Made by a program: the position numbers and the translations under genes | Source of the DNA: CAWEHQ01 sp051001995 | GTDB lineage: Bacteria; Actinomycetota; Thermoleophilia; Solirubrobacterales; Thermoleophilaceae | DNA length: 30,457 bases | Direction: 5' to 3' | NCBI GenBank assembly: GCA_051001995.1 | Contig: JBPCMT010000171.1 | Span: 1-30,457 of the forward strand | Notes under the pieces: model-generated | What the model saw: the letters and a program-made list of their open reading frames with translations, nothing else | Database searches by the model: none | What the model was told of the DNA's origin: nothing | Shown: one piece after another, positions 22,694 through 30,365 of the stretch | How positions within the stretch are numbered: the stretch's first letter is position 1 | Layout: the number at the start of each line of letters is the position of its first letter

Positions 22694-22735
22694 GCTCCCC
22701 TTCTCGACCTTGCACTTTACGGTCGAGAAGGGAGC
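22694..22735 (+). promoter_or_regulatory. Stem-loop that would bury the ribosome binding site of the secreted-protein gene
   Basis: CCCTTCTCGACC (22698-22709) is exactly complementary to GGTCGAGAAGGG (22721-22732), with an 11-base loop. With one bulged C, three more pairs (GCT/AGC) extend it to 15 bp. The 3' arm contains the AGAAGGGAG Shine-Dalgarno sequence of the ATG at 22740. In mRNA this would block initiation unless melted or bypassed; as DNA it could be an operator. The loop is the AT-richest part. Confidence 0.6.
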
Positions 22736-22739
22736 GTCG

Positions 22740-24680
22740 ATGGCGGATTTGGCGAACGGTGGGGCAGTGCGATTCGCGAGGGGTGACCGGCGTCGCTGCG
22801 AGGCTGCGAGGGCACGCGCGGCGTACCTGCGGGCGGCGCTCTTCGCGGCCCTGCTCGCCGCGGCCGCAGCGCTGTCCGCCGATCCGGCGGCGGCGGGCAC
22901 CTACCGGGTCGTGGCGTGCGACGCCGCGGCGGGTGGGGTGAACAACGCCTGGCGCGCGCGCAGCGACGCCGGAATGCTCGCCTACACGGCCTGCCCGAGC
23001 CGCGGCAGGACGACGCGCGGGCTGGTCGTCCGCAACCGCGTCGGCTCCGGGGAGCTCCCGCGCGGTCGCGCGGCGCTGATGACCTTCGAGGCCCCAACGG
23101 GAGCCTCGCTCGACGGGATCGAGTTCGACTGGGACGGCCTTGGCGCGGGACGGCAGTGGACGCTCGGCTTCGTGGGCTCGGACGGGCGCCTGATCGCCGG
23201 TTGTGACGCCCGCGCCGTCGGGGCGACCGCGGCGTGCGTGCTCGGTGATCCGAAGGGGGCCCGGCGGACCTTCAAGGGCCTCGGTGGGCGCCGTGTCGTC
23301 CGGATCGCGGCTCGCTGCGGCGCGCGGGGAGGGTGCGACACGAGCCCGAACCGGTCGGCCGATCGTTCGCGGGGCCGGCTCGCGGTCCACTACGCGGCGG
23401 TGATCGTGCGTGATGGTTCGGCCCCGAACCTGGCGCCGGACGAGCGCGGGATCCTCGGCGGCGCCTGGAGGCGCGGCGTAGAGATCGCGCGGGTGCGAGC
23501 GAGCGACAACGTCGGCGTGCGGTCGTCGGAGCTCGCGGTCGATGGACTGCCGCGTCACCGAGACCGCGAGCGGTGCGACTTCACCCGGCGCGGGCCGTGC
23601 CCGCGGACGCCGGTGCTCGGATACCGGCTCGATACCCGGCGGCTCGAGGACGGACCCCACGCGCTGAGCGTGACCGCGACCGACGCCGCCGGCAACGCGC
23701 GAGCGGTTCGGCGCACGATCCGCGTGGACAACCACGCGCCGCGTCCGGTCCGCGGCGTGCGTGTGCTCGGACCGGCGGGGGTCCGGTCGCACAACTCGTT
23801 CGACCTGCGTTGGAAGCCGCCGCCGCACCAGGCGGCGCCGATCGTCCGGGCGCGCTACCGGCTCTGCCGCGCGAGCGGGTCCGGCCGCTGCGTGGAGGGC
23901 ACGCGACCGGGCGGTACGACCGGGATCGATGATCTCTCGGTCCCGGACCGTGGTGAGTGGCGCTTTAAGACGTGGCTCGAGGATGCGGCGGGCAACTCAC
24001 GGCGGAGCTACGCGTCCGAGCCGGTGACGCTGAGGTTCGACGACCGCCAGCCCGTACGCCTGTCCGCCGCGATCGAGACCGCCGATGGCACGACCGCGCC
24101 GCGCGCGACGATCGGCTTCGGCAAGCGGCCCACAGTGCGCGGCTCGCTGTCAGCCGCCGGGCGCGGGCTGCCCGGCGCGCCGCTGGCAGTGCTCTCGCGC
24201 ACCCGCGGATCGGACCGCACCAAGCGCGTCGACACGCTCAGGACGGACGCCTCCGGACGCTTTCGCTACCGCACGGAGCGCGGTCCGAGCCGCACGGTCT
24301 TCTTCGAGTACGGGGGCGACGATCGTCGGCGGCCGGCCGGTGACAGCGTGGGGCTCGCGGTGCGCGCGAAGAGCTCGCTGTCGGTCAGCAGGCGGCGCGT
24401 CGAGAACGGCGGTCGCGTGCGCTTCGAGGGCCGGGTGCTGGGTCGGCCGGTGCCACGCGAGGGAAAGCTCCTCCAACTCGAGGCACACTACCGCGGCAGC
24501 TGGCGCACGTTCGCGGTGCTGCGGTCGAATCGCCGCGGGCGATGGCACTACGGCTATCGCTTCGAGGCGACCACGGGGAGGGTCACCTACCCGTTCCGGG
24601 TCCGGATTCCACGCGAGCGCAGCTATCCGTACGCGGTGGGCCGCTCGCGCGTGGTGAAGGTGGTTGTCCGCGGCGGCTGA
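22740..24680 (+). CDS. Secreted Ig-like/lectin-like repeat protein
   Basis: A 646-residue exported protein of unknown function. I start at ATG 22740 because it has AGAAGGGAG 6 bases upstream and gives a signal peptide: Arg-rich n-region to about residue 31, hydrophobic Ala/Leu core about 31-46, likely cleavage after the A-D-P-A-A-A stretch. The mature protein opens T-Y-R-V-V-A-C-D-A-A-A-G-G-V-N-N-A-W, a beta-sandwich start I associate with Solirubrobacterales exported proteins; cysteines are paired enough for disulfides. The middle has two Ig/Fn3-like units (D-N-V-G-V-R-S-S-E-L, V-T-A-T-D-A-A-G-N-A-R and E-D-A-A-G-N-S-R), and the last third repeats beta-rich units with D-A-S-G-R-F-R-Y and N-R-R-G-R-W-H-Y-G-Y motifs typical of surface adhesins. 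No catalytic motif or anchor was seen. It is unusually Arg-rich. Confidence 0.8.
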   Translation: MADLANGGAVRFARGDRRRCEAARARAAYLRAALFAALLAAAAALSADPAAAGTYRVVACDAAAGGVNNAWRARSDAGMLAYTACPSRGRTTRGLVVRNRVGSGELPRGRAALMTFEAPTGASLDGIEFDWDGLGAGRQWTLGFVGSDGRLIAGCDARAVGATAACVLGDPKGARRTFKGLGGRRVVRIAARCGARGGCDTSPNRSADRSRGRLAVHYAAVIVRDGSAPNLAPDERGILGGAWRRGVEIARVRASDNVGVRSSELAVDGLPRHRDRERCDFTRRGPCPRTPVLGYRLDTRRLEDGPHALSVTATDAAGNARAVRRTIRVDNHAPRPVRGVRVLGPAGVRSHNSFDLRWKPPPHQAAPIVRARYRLCRASGSGRCVEGTRPGGTTGIDDLSVPDRGEWRFKTWLEDAAGNSRRSYASEPVTLRFDDRQPVRLSAAIETADGTTAPRATIGFGKRPTVRGSLSAAGRGLPGAPLAVLSRTRGSDRTKRVDTLRTDASGRFRYRTERGPSRTVFFEYGGDDRRRPAGDSVGLAVRAKSSLSVSRRRVENGGRVRFEGRVLGRPVPREGKLLQLEAHYRGSWRTFAVLRSNRRGRWHYGYRFEATTGRVTYPFRVRIPRERSYPYAVGRSRVVKVVVRGG

Positions 24681-24705
24681 GCGCGGGCCTCCGGGCGGCG
24701 GCGTT

Positions 24706-24711
24706 TAGACT
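24706..24711 (+). promoter_or_regulatory. -10 element before the bifunctional-nuclease gene
   Basis: TAGACT fits TANNNT and lies 39 bases before the ATG at 24751, in the 70-base gap after the secreted protein. That leaves a leader of about 33 bases containing GGGAG, which is rather far (about 14 bases) from the ATG. Confidence 0.45.
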
Positions 24712-24750
24712 GAGCGTCGGCACCCGAGCCCCTGGGAGTCCCGGCGGTCG

Positions 24751-25248
24751 ATGCAGGAGATGGTCATCTACGGCGTTAGCTTCGACATGGTCGGCAAGCA
24801 GCCGATCGTGCTCCTGAAGACGCGCGAGGGCAATCGCTTTCTCCCGATCTGGATCGGTCACCCCGAGGCGGCCGCGATCCTGATGAAGCTTCAGGGCGCG
24901 AACACGCCGCGGCCGATGACTCACGACCTGATCAACGACATGCTCTCGGAGCTCGATGTGTCCTGCTCGCGGGTGTCGGTCACCGAGCTACGCGAGAACA
25001 CCTTCTACGCGTCGATCACGCTGCGGCTCAACGGGCGCGACGTCGAGATCGACTCGCGCCCCTCCGACGCGCTCGCCCTGGCGGTCCGGACGAGTGCCCC
25101 GATCTTCGCCGCCGAGGACGTGATCGCCGAGTCTGCGATCGAGTTCGAGCACGAGGTCGAGGACCAGGAGGAGGTCGTAGAGAAGTTCAAGGACTTCCTC
25201 GACAACGTCTCACCGGAGGACTTCGCGGGCGGCAGCGGATCCGGGTGA
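24751..25248 (+). CDS. Bifunctional nuclease domain protein (DUF151)
   Basis: A 165-residue DUF151/BFN protein. The family signature is clear: V-S-F-D-M-V-G-K-Q-P-I-V-L-L-K, L-P-I-W-I-G-H-P-E-A-A-A-I, the R-P-M-T-H-D-L motif, and S-R-P-S-D-A-L-A-L-A-V-R-T-S-A-P-I-F. Members are widespread in actinobacteria, cyanobacteria and plants; a plant member has DNase and RNase activity, while the bacterial role is unclear. The C-terminal 30 residues are acidic and helical (E-V-E-D-Q-E-E-V-V-E-K-F-K-D-F-L-D), then a Gly/Ser tail. It has its own -10 and converges with the D-Ala-D-Ala ligase gene over a 37-base gap. Confidence 0.92.
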   Translation: MQEMVIYGVSFDMVGKQPIVLLKTREGNRFLPIWIGHPEAAAILMKLQGANTPRPMTHDLINDMLSELDVSCSRVSVTELRENTFYASITLRLNGRDVEIDSRPSDALALAVRTSAPIFAAEDVIAESAIEFEHEVEDQEEVVEKFKDFLDNVSPEDFAGGSGSG

Positions 25249-25285
25249 CCGGCGCGGCGCCGCGAACCAGAGCCGGCGGCGCGCT

Positions 25286-26260
25286 CTAGGAGCTCGCGGC
25301 GGCGGCGGAGCGGTCGCCGCGCTCGAACGCGAGCGCCAGGATCCGCTCGACCAGCGCGTCCAGGCCGATTCCCGCCGCATCAGCGGCCTGGGGCAGGAGG
25401 CTCGTCTCGGTGAGGCCCGGAATCGCGTTCGCCTCGAGCACCATCGGCTCGTCGCCGGAGTCGTCCAGCATGAGGTCCACGCGCGCGAAGCCGGCGCACC
25501 CCAGGAGGTCGTAGGTCTGGAGCGCGACCTCCTGTGCGCGCTCCGCCGTCTGCTCCGGCAGGTCGGCAGGGCAGCGGAAATCGGTCCGCCCGAACTCGTA
25601 GCGGGCCTCGAAGTCGTAGAGCGCGTCGTCACGGGGAATCGCCTCGACCACCGGGAGCGCCTCGGCGCCGTCCGCGCCGTCGAGGATGCCCACCGCGAGG
25701 TCCCGCCCCTCCACGTAGCGCTCGAGGAGTACCCGGTCGTCGTAGGAGAAGGCGGCGATCAGCGCCTGTGGGACGTCCTCCGGCGTCGCCGCGAACTTGA
25801 TCCCGAGCGCCGAGCCTCCTGCGGCCGGCTTGACGACGATCGGGAAGCGCAGGCGCTCCCCGATTGCCGGCAGCGCGTCGGCCGCGCCGAGCTCCTTGAA
25901 GGCGGTCTCGTTGAAGGCGAAGAAGTCGGGTGTCGGCACGCCGGCGTCGATCAGGAGCTGCTTGGTTCGGACCTTGTCGATCGCTCGGGTGCACGCGAGC
26001 ACCCCCGACCCCGTGTAGGGAAGGCCGAGGATCTCGAGCAGCTCCTGGACGGTCCCGTCCTCGCCGCCGCGCCCGTGCAGGACGACGAAGGCCGCGTCGG
26101 GCCGGCTCTCCTCGAGGCGCCGGACCAGGTCCAGGCCGGCGTCGATCGAGACGACCTCGTGGCCCAGCCGCTCGAGCGCGTCCTCGACCCGTCCGCCCGA
26201 GCGCAGCGACACCTGGCGCTCGAGCGAGCGGCCGCCCTTGAGGACGGCGACGCGGCTCAC
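25286..26260 (-). CDS. ddl: D-alanine--D-alanine ligase
   Basis: Joins two D-alanines with ATP for the peptidoglycan precursor. The 324-residue ATP-grasp enzyme is normal in length, with the N-terminal V-L-K-G-G-R-S-L-E-R-Q-V-S-L-R-S-G, the G-x-x-G-E-D-G-T-V-Q-E-L-L-E motif (here H-G-R-G-G-E-D-G-T), D-K-V-R-T-K, the ATP-binding V-V-K-P-A-A-G-G-S-A-L-G, and the magnesium/substrate site L-E-A-N-A-I-P-G-L-T-E-T-S-L-L-P near the end. The start at 26260 overlaps the end of the aminotransferase gene by 4 bases, so the two are probably translated together. It is not in a mur cluster here, and no vancomycin-type D-lactate signature can be judged by eye. Confidence 0.95.
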   Translation of the reverse strand: MSRVAVLKGGRSLERQVSLRSGGRVEDALERLGHEVVSIDAGLDLVRRLEESRPDAAFVVLHGRGGEDGTVQELLEILGLPYTGSGVLACTRAIDKVRTKQLLIDAGVPTPDFFAFNETAFKELGAADALPAIGERLRFPIVVKPAAGGSALGIKFAATPEDVPQALIAAFSYDDRVLLERYVEGRDLAVGILDGADGAEALPVVEAIPRDDALYDFEARYEFGRTDFRCPADLPEQTAERAQEVALQTYDLLGCAGFARVDLMLDDSGDEPMVLEANAIPGLTETSLLPQAADAAGIGLDALVERILALAFERGDRSAAAASS

Positions 26261-27744
26261 GCCTCGCGCGCGGAGCGGCGCGGAAGCTCGACGACCCGTC
26301 CGCCGGAATCCTCCCGAGCGCCGGCCGATTCCCCACCGGCCGCGGGCGCTTCGTGGCGTGGCGGCGGCCGACGTTCCTCATGGTGCGAGCCGCGGCCCGT
26401 CACCGCGGAGCGGCCGGTCAGGGTTCCATACAGCGCCACCTGTTCGTCCACGACAGCGCCGATCCGTCGCACGCCCTCGCGGATCGCCTCCTCGCCGACG
26501 CCCGAGAAGTTGAGTCGCATCGAGCTGCGTCCGCGTCCGTCGAGGTAGGCCGCCTCGCCCGGGACGAACGCCACGTTCTCGCGCAGCGCGCGCGCGAGGA
26601 GGTCGGTCGTGTCGATGTAGTCGGGCAGCGTCACCCAGATGAAGAGGCCGCCGGAGGGGCGCGTCCAGTCGGCCTCCGGGGGCAGGAACTCGGCCAGGGC
26701 GTCGAGCATCGTGTCGCGACGAGCGCGGTAGATCTCGGCGAGCGAGTCCACGTAGTCGCGCCACCGGCCCTGCTCGAAGTAGGCCTCGACCATCAGCTGG
26801 GAGAGCGTGGAGGTGCAGAGGTCCGTGGCCTGCTTGCCGAGATTGATCTTCTCGAGCACGGGCGGCGGCGCGACCACCCAGCCGAGCCGGATCCCCGGCG
26901 AGAGGATCTTCGAGAAGGTGCCGAGGTACATCGTGTAGACGCCGCCATCCAGGGCGCGCAGCGTCGGGAAGCCCTCGCCCTCGTAGCGGAGCAGGCCGTA
27001 GGGGTTGTCCTCGAGGATCAGCAGCTCGCGCTCGTGGGCGATCTCGACCAGCCGTCGCCGCCGCTCGAGCGACATCGTTACGCCGGCCGGGTTCTGGAAG
27101 GTCGGCACCGTGTAGATGAACTTGGGCCTGCGGCCCTCGCGCTCGAGCCGGTCGAGCGCCTCGGCCAGCAGGTCCACTCGCATGCCGTCCGAGTCGACCT
27201 CGACCTGCATCACGTCGGCCTGGTAGGACGAGAACACCGGCACGGCGCCGGGGTAGGTGGGCGCCTCGGCCATGACGACGTCGCCGGGATCGATCAGCGT
27301 CTTGCATACGAGGTCGATCACCTGCTGCCCACCGGTCGTGACGATCACGTCGTCGGGGTCGGCGCGCATGCCCTCGGCGGCCATCACCTCGGCGATCCGC
27401 GCCTTGGTCTCCCCGAGTCCATCCGTTGGCCCGTACTGGAGAGCGCGCGCGCAGGAGTTGTCGGCGATCCGGTGGGTGATCGCCGCGAACGTCTCCGGTG
27501 GGAAGCTCGCCGTGTCAGGCAACCCTCCCGCGAGCGAGATGACCTCGGGGCGTGCGGTGACCGCCATCAGGTCGCGCATCGCCGACGACTTCATGACCCG
27601 CGTTCTCGCGGCGAAAAGGCCCGCGTAGCGCTCGAGGTCGCGGCTGGTCGAGCGTGCCGGCCGCTCGCGGGTGGCCACCCGCACTTGCTCGCGCAGGCCC
27701 GCGGGCCCCCTCCCCGCTCCGCGTCCGTGGTCCTCTATCGTCAT
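26257..27744 (-). CDS. PLP-dependent class I/II aminotransferase (LysN/2-aminoadipate type)
   Basis: A fold-type-I aminotransferase of 495 residues. The PLP lysine is K279 in G-T-F-S-K-I-L-S-P-G-I-R-L-G-W; N218 (F-Q-N-P-A-G), D246 and Y249 (E-D-N-P-Y-G) hold the cofactor; the substrate region has I-S-L-A-G-G-L-P-D and Q-Y-G-P-T-D-G-L. This set is typical of LysN/2-aminoadipate and MocR-like aminotransferases with no DNA-binding domain. The family core covers about residues 40-440; 1-38 and the last 55 residues are low-complexity additions. ATG 27744 faces the divergent gene at 27654, whose longest frame overlaps it; a start further in (GTG in the R-E-Q-V-R-V segment) is also possible. It runs into ddl by 4 bases; substrate unknown, perhaps alanine or another amino acid. 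Confidence 0.9.
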   Translation of the reverse strand: MTIEDHGRGAGRGPAGLREQVRVATRERPARSTSRDLERYAGLFAARTRVMKSSAMRDLMAVTARPEVISLAGGLPDTASFPPETFAAITHRIADNSCARALQYGPTDGLGETKARIAEVMAAEGMRADPDDVIVTTGGQQVIDLVCKTLIDPGDVVMAEAPTYPGAVPVFSSYQADVMQVEVDSDGMRVDLLAEALDRLEREGRRPKFIYTVPTFQNPAGVTMSLERRRRLVEIAHERELLILEDNPYGLLRYEGEGFPTLRALDGGVYTMYLGTFSKILSPGIRLGWVVAPPPVLEKINLGKQATDLCTSTLSQLMVEAYFEQGRWRDYVDSLAEIYRARRDTMLDALAEFLPPEADWTRPSGGLFIWVTLPDYIDTTDLLARALRENVAFVPGEAAYLDGRGRSSMRLNFSGVGEEAIREGVRRIGAVVDEQVALYGTLTGRSAVTGRGSHHEERRPPPRHEAPAAGGESAGAREDSGGRVVELPRRSAREA

Positions 27745-28415
27745 TCGGCTTCCTGAGCGTACCGACCGTCAGGCCCCGCATCAGCTTCTTCTTCGACATC
27801 GCCCAGGGCGCCGGCCTCGCGAGCGCGACCGGCGTCCGCCCGTTCCTTCCGCCGCTTCTCGCCGGCGCGCTGGCGCGCGGCGACCTCGGTATCGACTTCG
27901 ACGGCACCGGCTACGCGTTCCTCGAGTCACCGGCCTTCCTCGCCGCGATCCTCGCGCTGGCGGTCGGCGCCTACGCGCTCGAGCGGGCGCGTGGTTCGGC
28001 CGCGGATCGCGGGCGCTTGAAGAGCACGGGCGCGAGCGGCGGCGAGCCGCGCCTCCGCGACCCCTTGACGCTTGCGCTGTCGGCGCTCGCCGTGGCGCTC
28101 GGCGCGCTGCTGTTCGCCGGGTCGCTCGCGGCGGCGGACGCCGAGGAATGGCCAGGCCTTTTCGCGGGAGCCGCCTGCGCGCTGCTCGGCGTCGTGGCGG
28201 TGGGGGGACTGCTCGGCCGGGTCCGTCGTCGCCTCGCCGCCTCCGCCGCCGGGTTGCTGCCGGTCTGGGCCGACGCCGCGGCGCTGGGGCTCGCTGCAGT
28301 GGCCGTGCTGTTCCCGCCCGCGGCGCTGCTCGGCATCGCCGCGCTGGTCTATCTGCTCGTCACCGCGCGCCGCACCGGCGCGCAGAAGTACGAGGGACTG
28401 AGGATCCTCCGGTGA
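27654..28415 (+). CDS. DUF4126-like polytopic membrane protein
   Basis: A hydrophobic protein of about 210-253 residues. The recognisable part starts near 27780 (I-S-F-F-F-D-I-A-Q-G-A-G-L-A-S-A-T-G-V-R-P-F-L-P-P-L-L), a pattern I associate with DUF4126. About six Ala/Leu/Gly-rich helices follow (two in the first third, then a hydrophilic loop, then three or four). The C-terminus ends Y-E-G-L-R-I-L-R. The only ATG/GTG/TTG in frame before the domain is GTG 27654, which overlaps the start of the divergent aminotransferase by 91 bases; the real start may be a non-standard codon nearer 27750-27780. The stop is 10 bases before the next gene, suggesting an operon. Function unknown. Confidence 0.68.
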   Translation: MPAARGWPPALARAGPRAPSPLRVRGPLSSFGFLSVPTVRPRISFFFDIAQGAGLASATGVRPFLPPLLAGALARGDLGIDFDGTGYAFLESPAFLAAILALAVGAYALERARGSAADRGRLKSTGASGGEPRLRDPLTLALSALAVALGALLFAGSLAAADAEEWPGLFAGAACALLGVVAVGGLLGRVRRRLAASAAGLLPVWADAAALGLAAVAVLFPPAALLGIAALVYLLVTARRTGAQKYEGLRILR

Positions 28416-28425
28416 CGGTGACGGC

Positions 28426-29883
28426 GTGAAGAAGCTCATCCTCGCCGTCATCGACTCGCTGAAGCCCGAGATGCTCGACCGCGCGATCGCGGAGGGCCGC
28501 GCTCCGGCGCTCGCCGAGCTCGTCAAGCGCGGCACCTACGTCCGCGACTGCGTCTCGTCGTTCCCGTCCGTCACCCCGGTCGCGGCGGCGAGCATTGCCA
28601 CCGGGGTCGGTCCCGACGGGCACGCGATCCCGTCGATGAACTGGTACCACCGCGGCGAGGAGCGCTACGTCGAGTACGGCTCGTCGTTTCAGGCCACGCG
28701 GACGTTCGGCATCGTCCGCTCGCTCTACGACACGGTCTACAACCTGAACCTCGCGCACCTGTCGCAGGCGAGCCCGACCGTGTTCGAGCGTCTCGAGGAT
28801 CGTGGGCTGCGGGCGGCCGGCACGACCTACCTGATCTACCGCGGCCGCACGCGACACGAGCCGGAGGTCGACGGGGTCTACTCGCGCGTCGCTCGCGCCG
28901 CGCAGTTTCGCCACGCAACCTGGGGCCCGACCGAGCTCTTCTACGCGGACCTGTTCGCGTCGCGACGCACCGACTGCCGCTCGACGCTCGGGATGCCCGG
29001 CCAGCGCGACCAGCACACGGGCTGCGTGTGCGCGCACATGGTGGAGGAGGACCTCGCCGACTTCATCCTCTGCTCGCTGCCCGACAACGACACCTACTCG
29101 CACAGGCGCGGGCCGTTCGCCCAGGTCACCTCGATCGCCGTGGCGGACCGGGCGCTCGAGCGGATCATGCACGTGGCCGGCGGTCCCGACCGCTTTCTGG
29201 AGGACCATGCGGTGGTCGTCATGTCGGACCACTCACAGACGGCGGTCGAGCGGGTCCTGGACCTGCGGGAGGCGATGGACGAGGACTGGCGCGTGCTGCT
29301 CCCCGAGGACCCGGTCCCCGAGGACGCCGAGGTCGCGGTGTCGCCGACCGCGCGATTCGGGATGGTGTACGTGCTCGATCCCGATGTGCGCGCGCGCGTC
29401 GCGCCAAGGATCGCCCGTCGCCTGATCGACCTCGAGGGCGTGGACCTGGTGGCGCGGCGCGACGGCGACGAGGCGATCGTCGCCAGCGGGCGCGGCGAGC
29501 TTCGCTTCGCGCCCGGCGGGGATCTCCGGGACGTGCGCGGCGGCGCCTGGAGCATCGAGGGCGACCCCGCGACGCTCGAGCTGACGACGCGAGACGGACA
29601 CATCACCGGCGACGCCTACCCGCTCGCGCTCGAGCGCGTGTGGTCCGCGCTCGACTGCTCCGCGATGGGCGACGTGCTGGTCTCGGCGAAGCCCGGGTAC
29701 GAGCTCGTCGACTGGGGTGGAGCCAGCCACATCGGCGGCGGCAGCCACGGCTCGCTTCACCGCGGGGACTCCCTGGGGGCGCTCATCCTGTGCGGCGTCG
29801 AGGCCGGCGGACCGGCGCCCGAGCAGTGGACGCTTCGGGACGTGACGCCGATGATCTGCGATCACTTCTCGATACCCTCGTGA
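28426..29883 (+). CDS. Alkaline-phosphatase-superfamily hydrolase (type I phosphodiesterase/nucleotide pyrophosphatase-like)
   Basis: A 485-residue metal hydrolase. The two-zinc site of the superfamily can be followed: D10 (V-I-D-S-L-K), nucleophile T50 in S-F-P-S-V-T-P, then the Asp/His set in P-D-N-D-T-Y-S-H, M-S-D-H-S-Q and the late G-G-S-H-G-S-L-H. This arrangement is that of phosphodiesterases/pyrophosphatases rather than phosphomonoesterases. There is no signal peptide: the protein starts with the M-K-K-L-I-L-A-V-I-D strand, so it should be cytoplasmic. GTG 28426 has GGTGACGG just upstream. It follows the DUF4126 gene by 10 bases and overlaps the GtrA gene (GTGA), suggesting a shared role in envelope lipid or glycan metabolism. 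Substrate unknown. Confidence 0.87.
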   Translation: MKKLILAVIDSLKPEMLDRAIAEGRAPALAELVKRGTYVRDCVSSFPSVTPVAAASIATGVGPDGHAIPSMNWYHRGEERYVEYGSSFQATRTFGIVRSLYDTVYNLNLAHLSQASPTVFERLEDRGLRAAGTTYLIYRGRTRHEPEVDGVYSRVARAAQFRHATWGPTELFYADLFASRRTDCRSTLGMPGQRDQHTGCVCAHMVEEDLADFILCSLPDNDTYSHRRGPFAQVTSIAVADRALERIMHVAGGPDRFLEDHAVVVMSDHSQTAVERVLDLREAMDEDWRVLLPEDPVPEDAEVAVSPTARFGMVYVLDPDVRARVAPRIARRLIDLEGVDLVARRDGDEAIVASGRGELRFAPGGDLRDVRGGAWSIEGDPATLELTTRDGHITGDAYPLALERVWSALDCSAMGDVLVSAKPGYELVDWGGASHIGGGSHGSLHRGDSLGALILCGVEAGGPAPEQWTLRDVTPMICDHFSIPS

Positions 29884-30365
29884 CGATGCGCGACGAGAGC
29901 CTGTCACCGGCCTCGCCGGCGGTCCCGCGCGTGCACACGCGCGTCCGCCACGGACTGCGGCGCCCCCACAACTGGTTCCAGCTCGTCAAGTTCTGCGCCG
30001 TCGGCGGCTCCGGCTTCGTCGTGAACCTGACGGTGTTCGCGCTCGCCACCGGCGCGCTCCGCCTGCACCACCTCGCGGGCGCCGGCGTGGCGTACGTCGT
30101 CGCAGTGACCAACAACTTCCTCTGGAACCGCCACTGGACGTTCCGCGCGCAGGACGGGCACGCCGGCTTCCAGGCCGCCCGCTTCCTGGCCGTCAGCACC
30201 GCGGCGGCGCTGCTCGCCGGCGCGATCCTCGAGGTGCTCGTGAGCGTCGGCGGGGTCGCGGAGCTCCCCGCACAGGCGATCTCGATCGTGATGGCCACGC
30301 CGCTGAACTTCGTCGGGAACAAAATGTGGAGCTTCGTCCGGCGACACGCGGACCCCGCCGCCTGA
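29880..30365 (+). CDS. GtrA-family membrane protein
   Basis: A GtrA-like protein of 161 residues with four membrane helices: F-C-A-V-G-G-S-G-F-V-V-N-L (helix 1), A-G-V-A-Y-V-V-A-V-T-N-N-F (helix 2, followed by the family motif N-x-x-W-x-F as L-W-N-R-H-W-T-F), V-S-T-A-A-A-L-L-A-G-A-I-L (helix 3) and S-I-V-M-A-T-P-L-N-F (helix 4) with the final N-K-M-W-S-F. GtrA proteins help move polyprenyl-linked sugars across the membrane for surface glycan decoration. I choose GTG 29880, overlapping the upstream stop (GTGA); ATG 29886 is two codons later. The basic N-terminal 35 residues are cytoplasmic. The 92 bases after its stop show no feature I can call. Confidence 0.92.
   Translation: MTMRDESLSPASPAVPRVHTRVRHGLRRPHNWFQLVKFCAVGGSGFVVNLTVFALATGALRLHHLAGAGVAYVVAVTNNFLWNRHWTFRAQDGHAGFQAARFLAVSTAAALLAGAILEVLVSVGGVAELPAQAISIVMATPLNFVGNKMWSFVRRHADPAA

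Noticed and set aside
25253..25264. CGCGGCGCCGCG palindrome between the convergent DUF151 and ddl genes as a terminator
   Set aside because: No loop and no T-run; self-complementary GC strings of this size are expected by chance in such GC-rich DNA.
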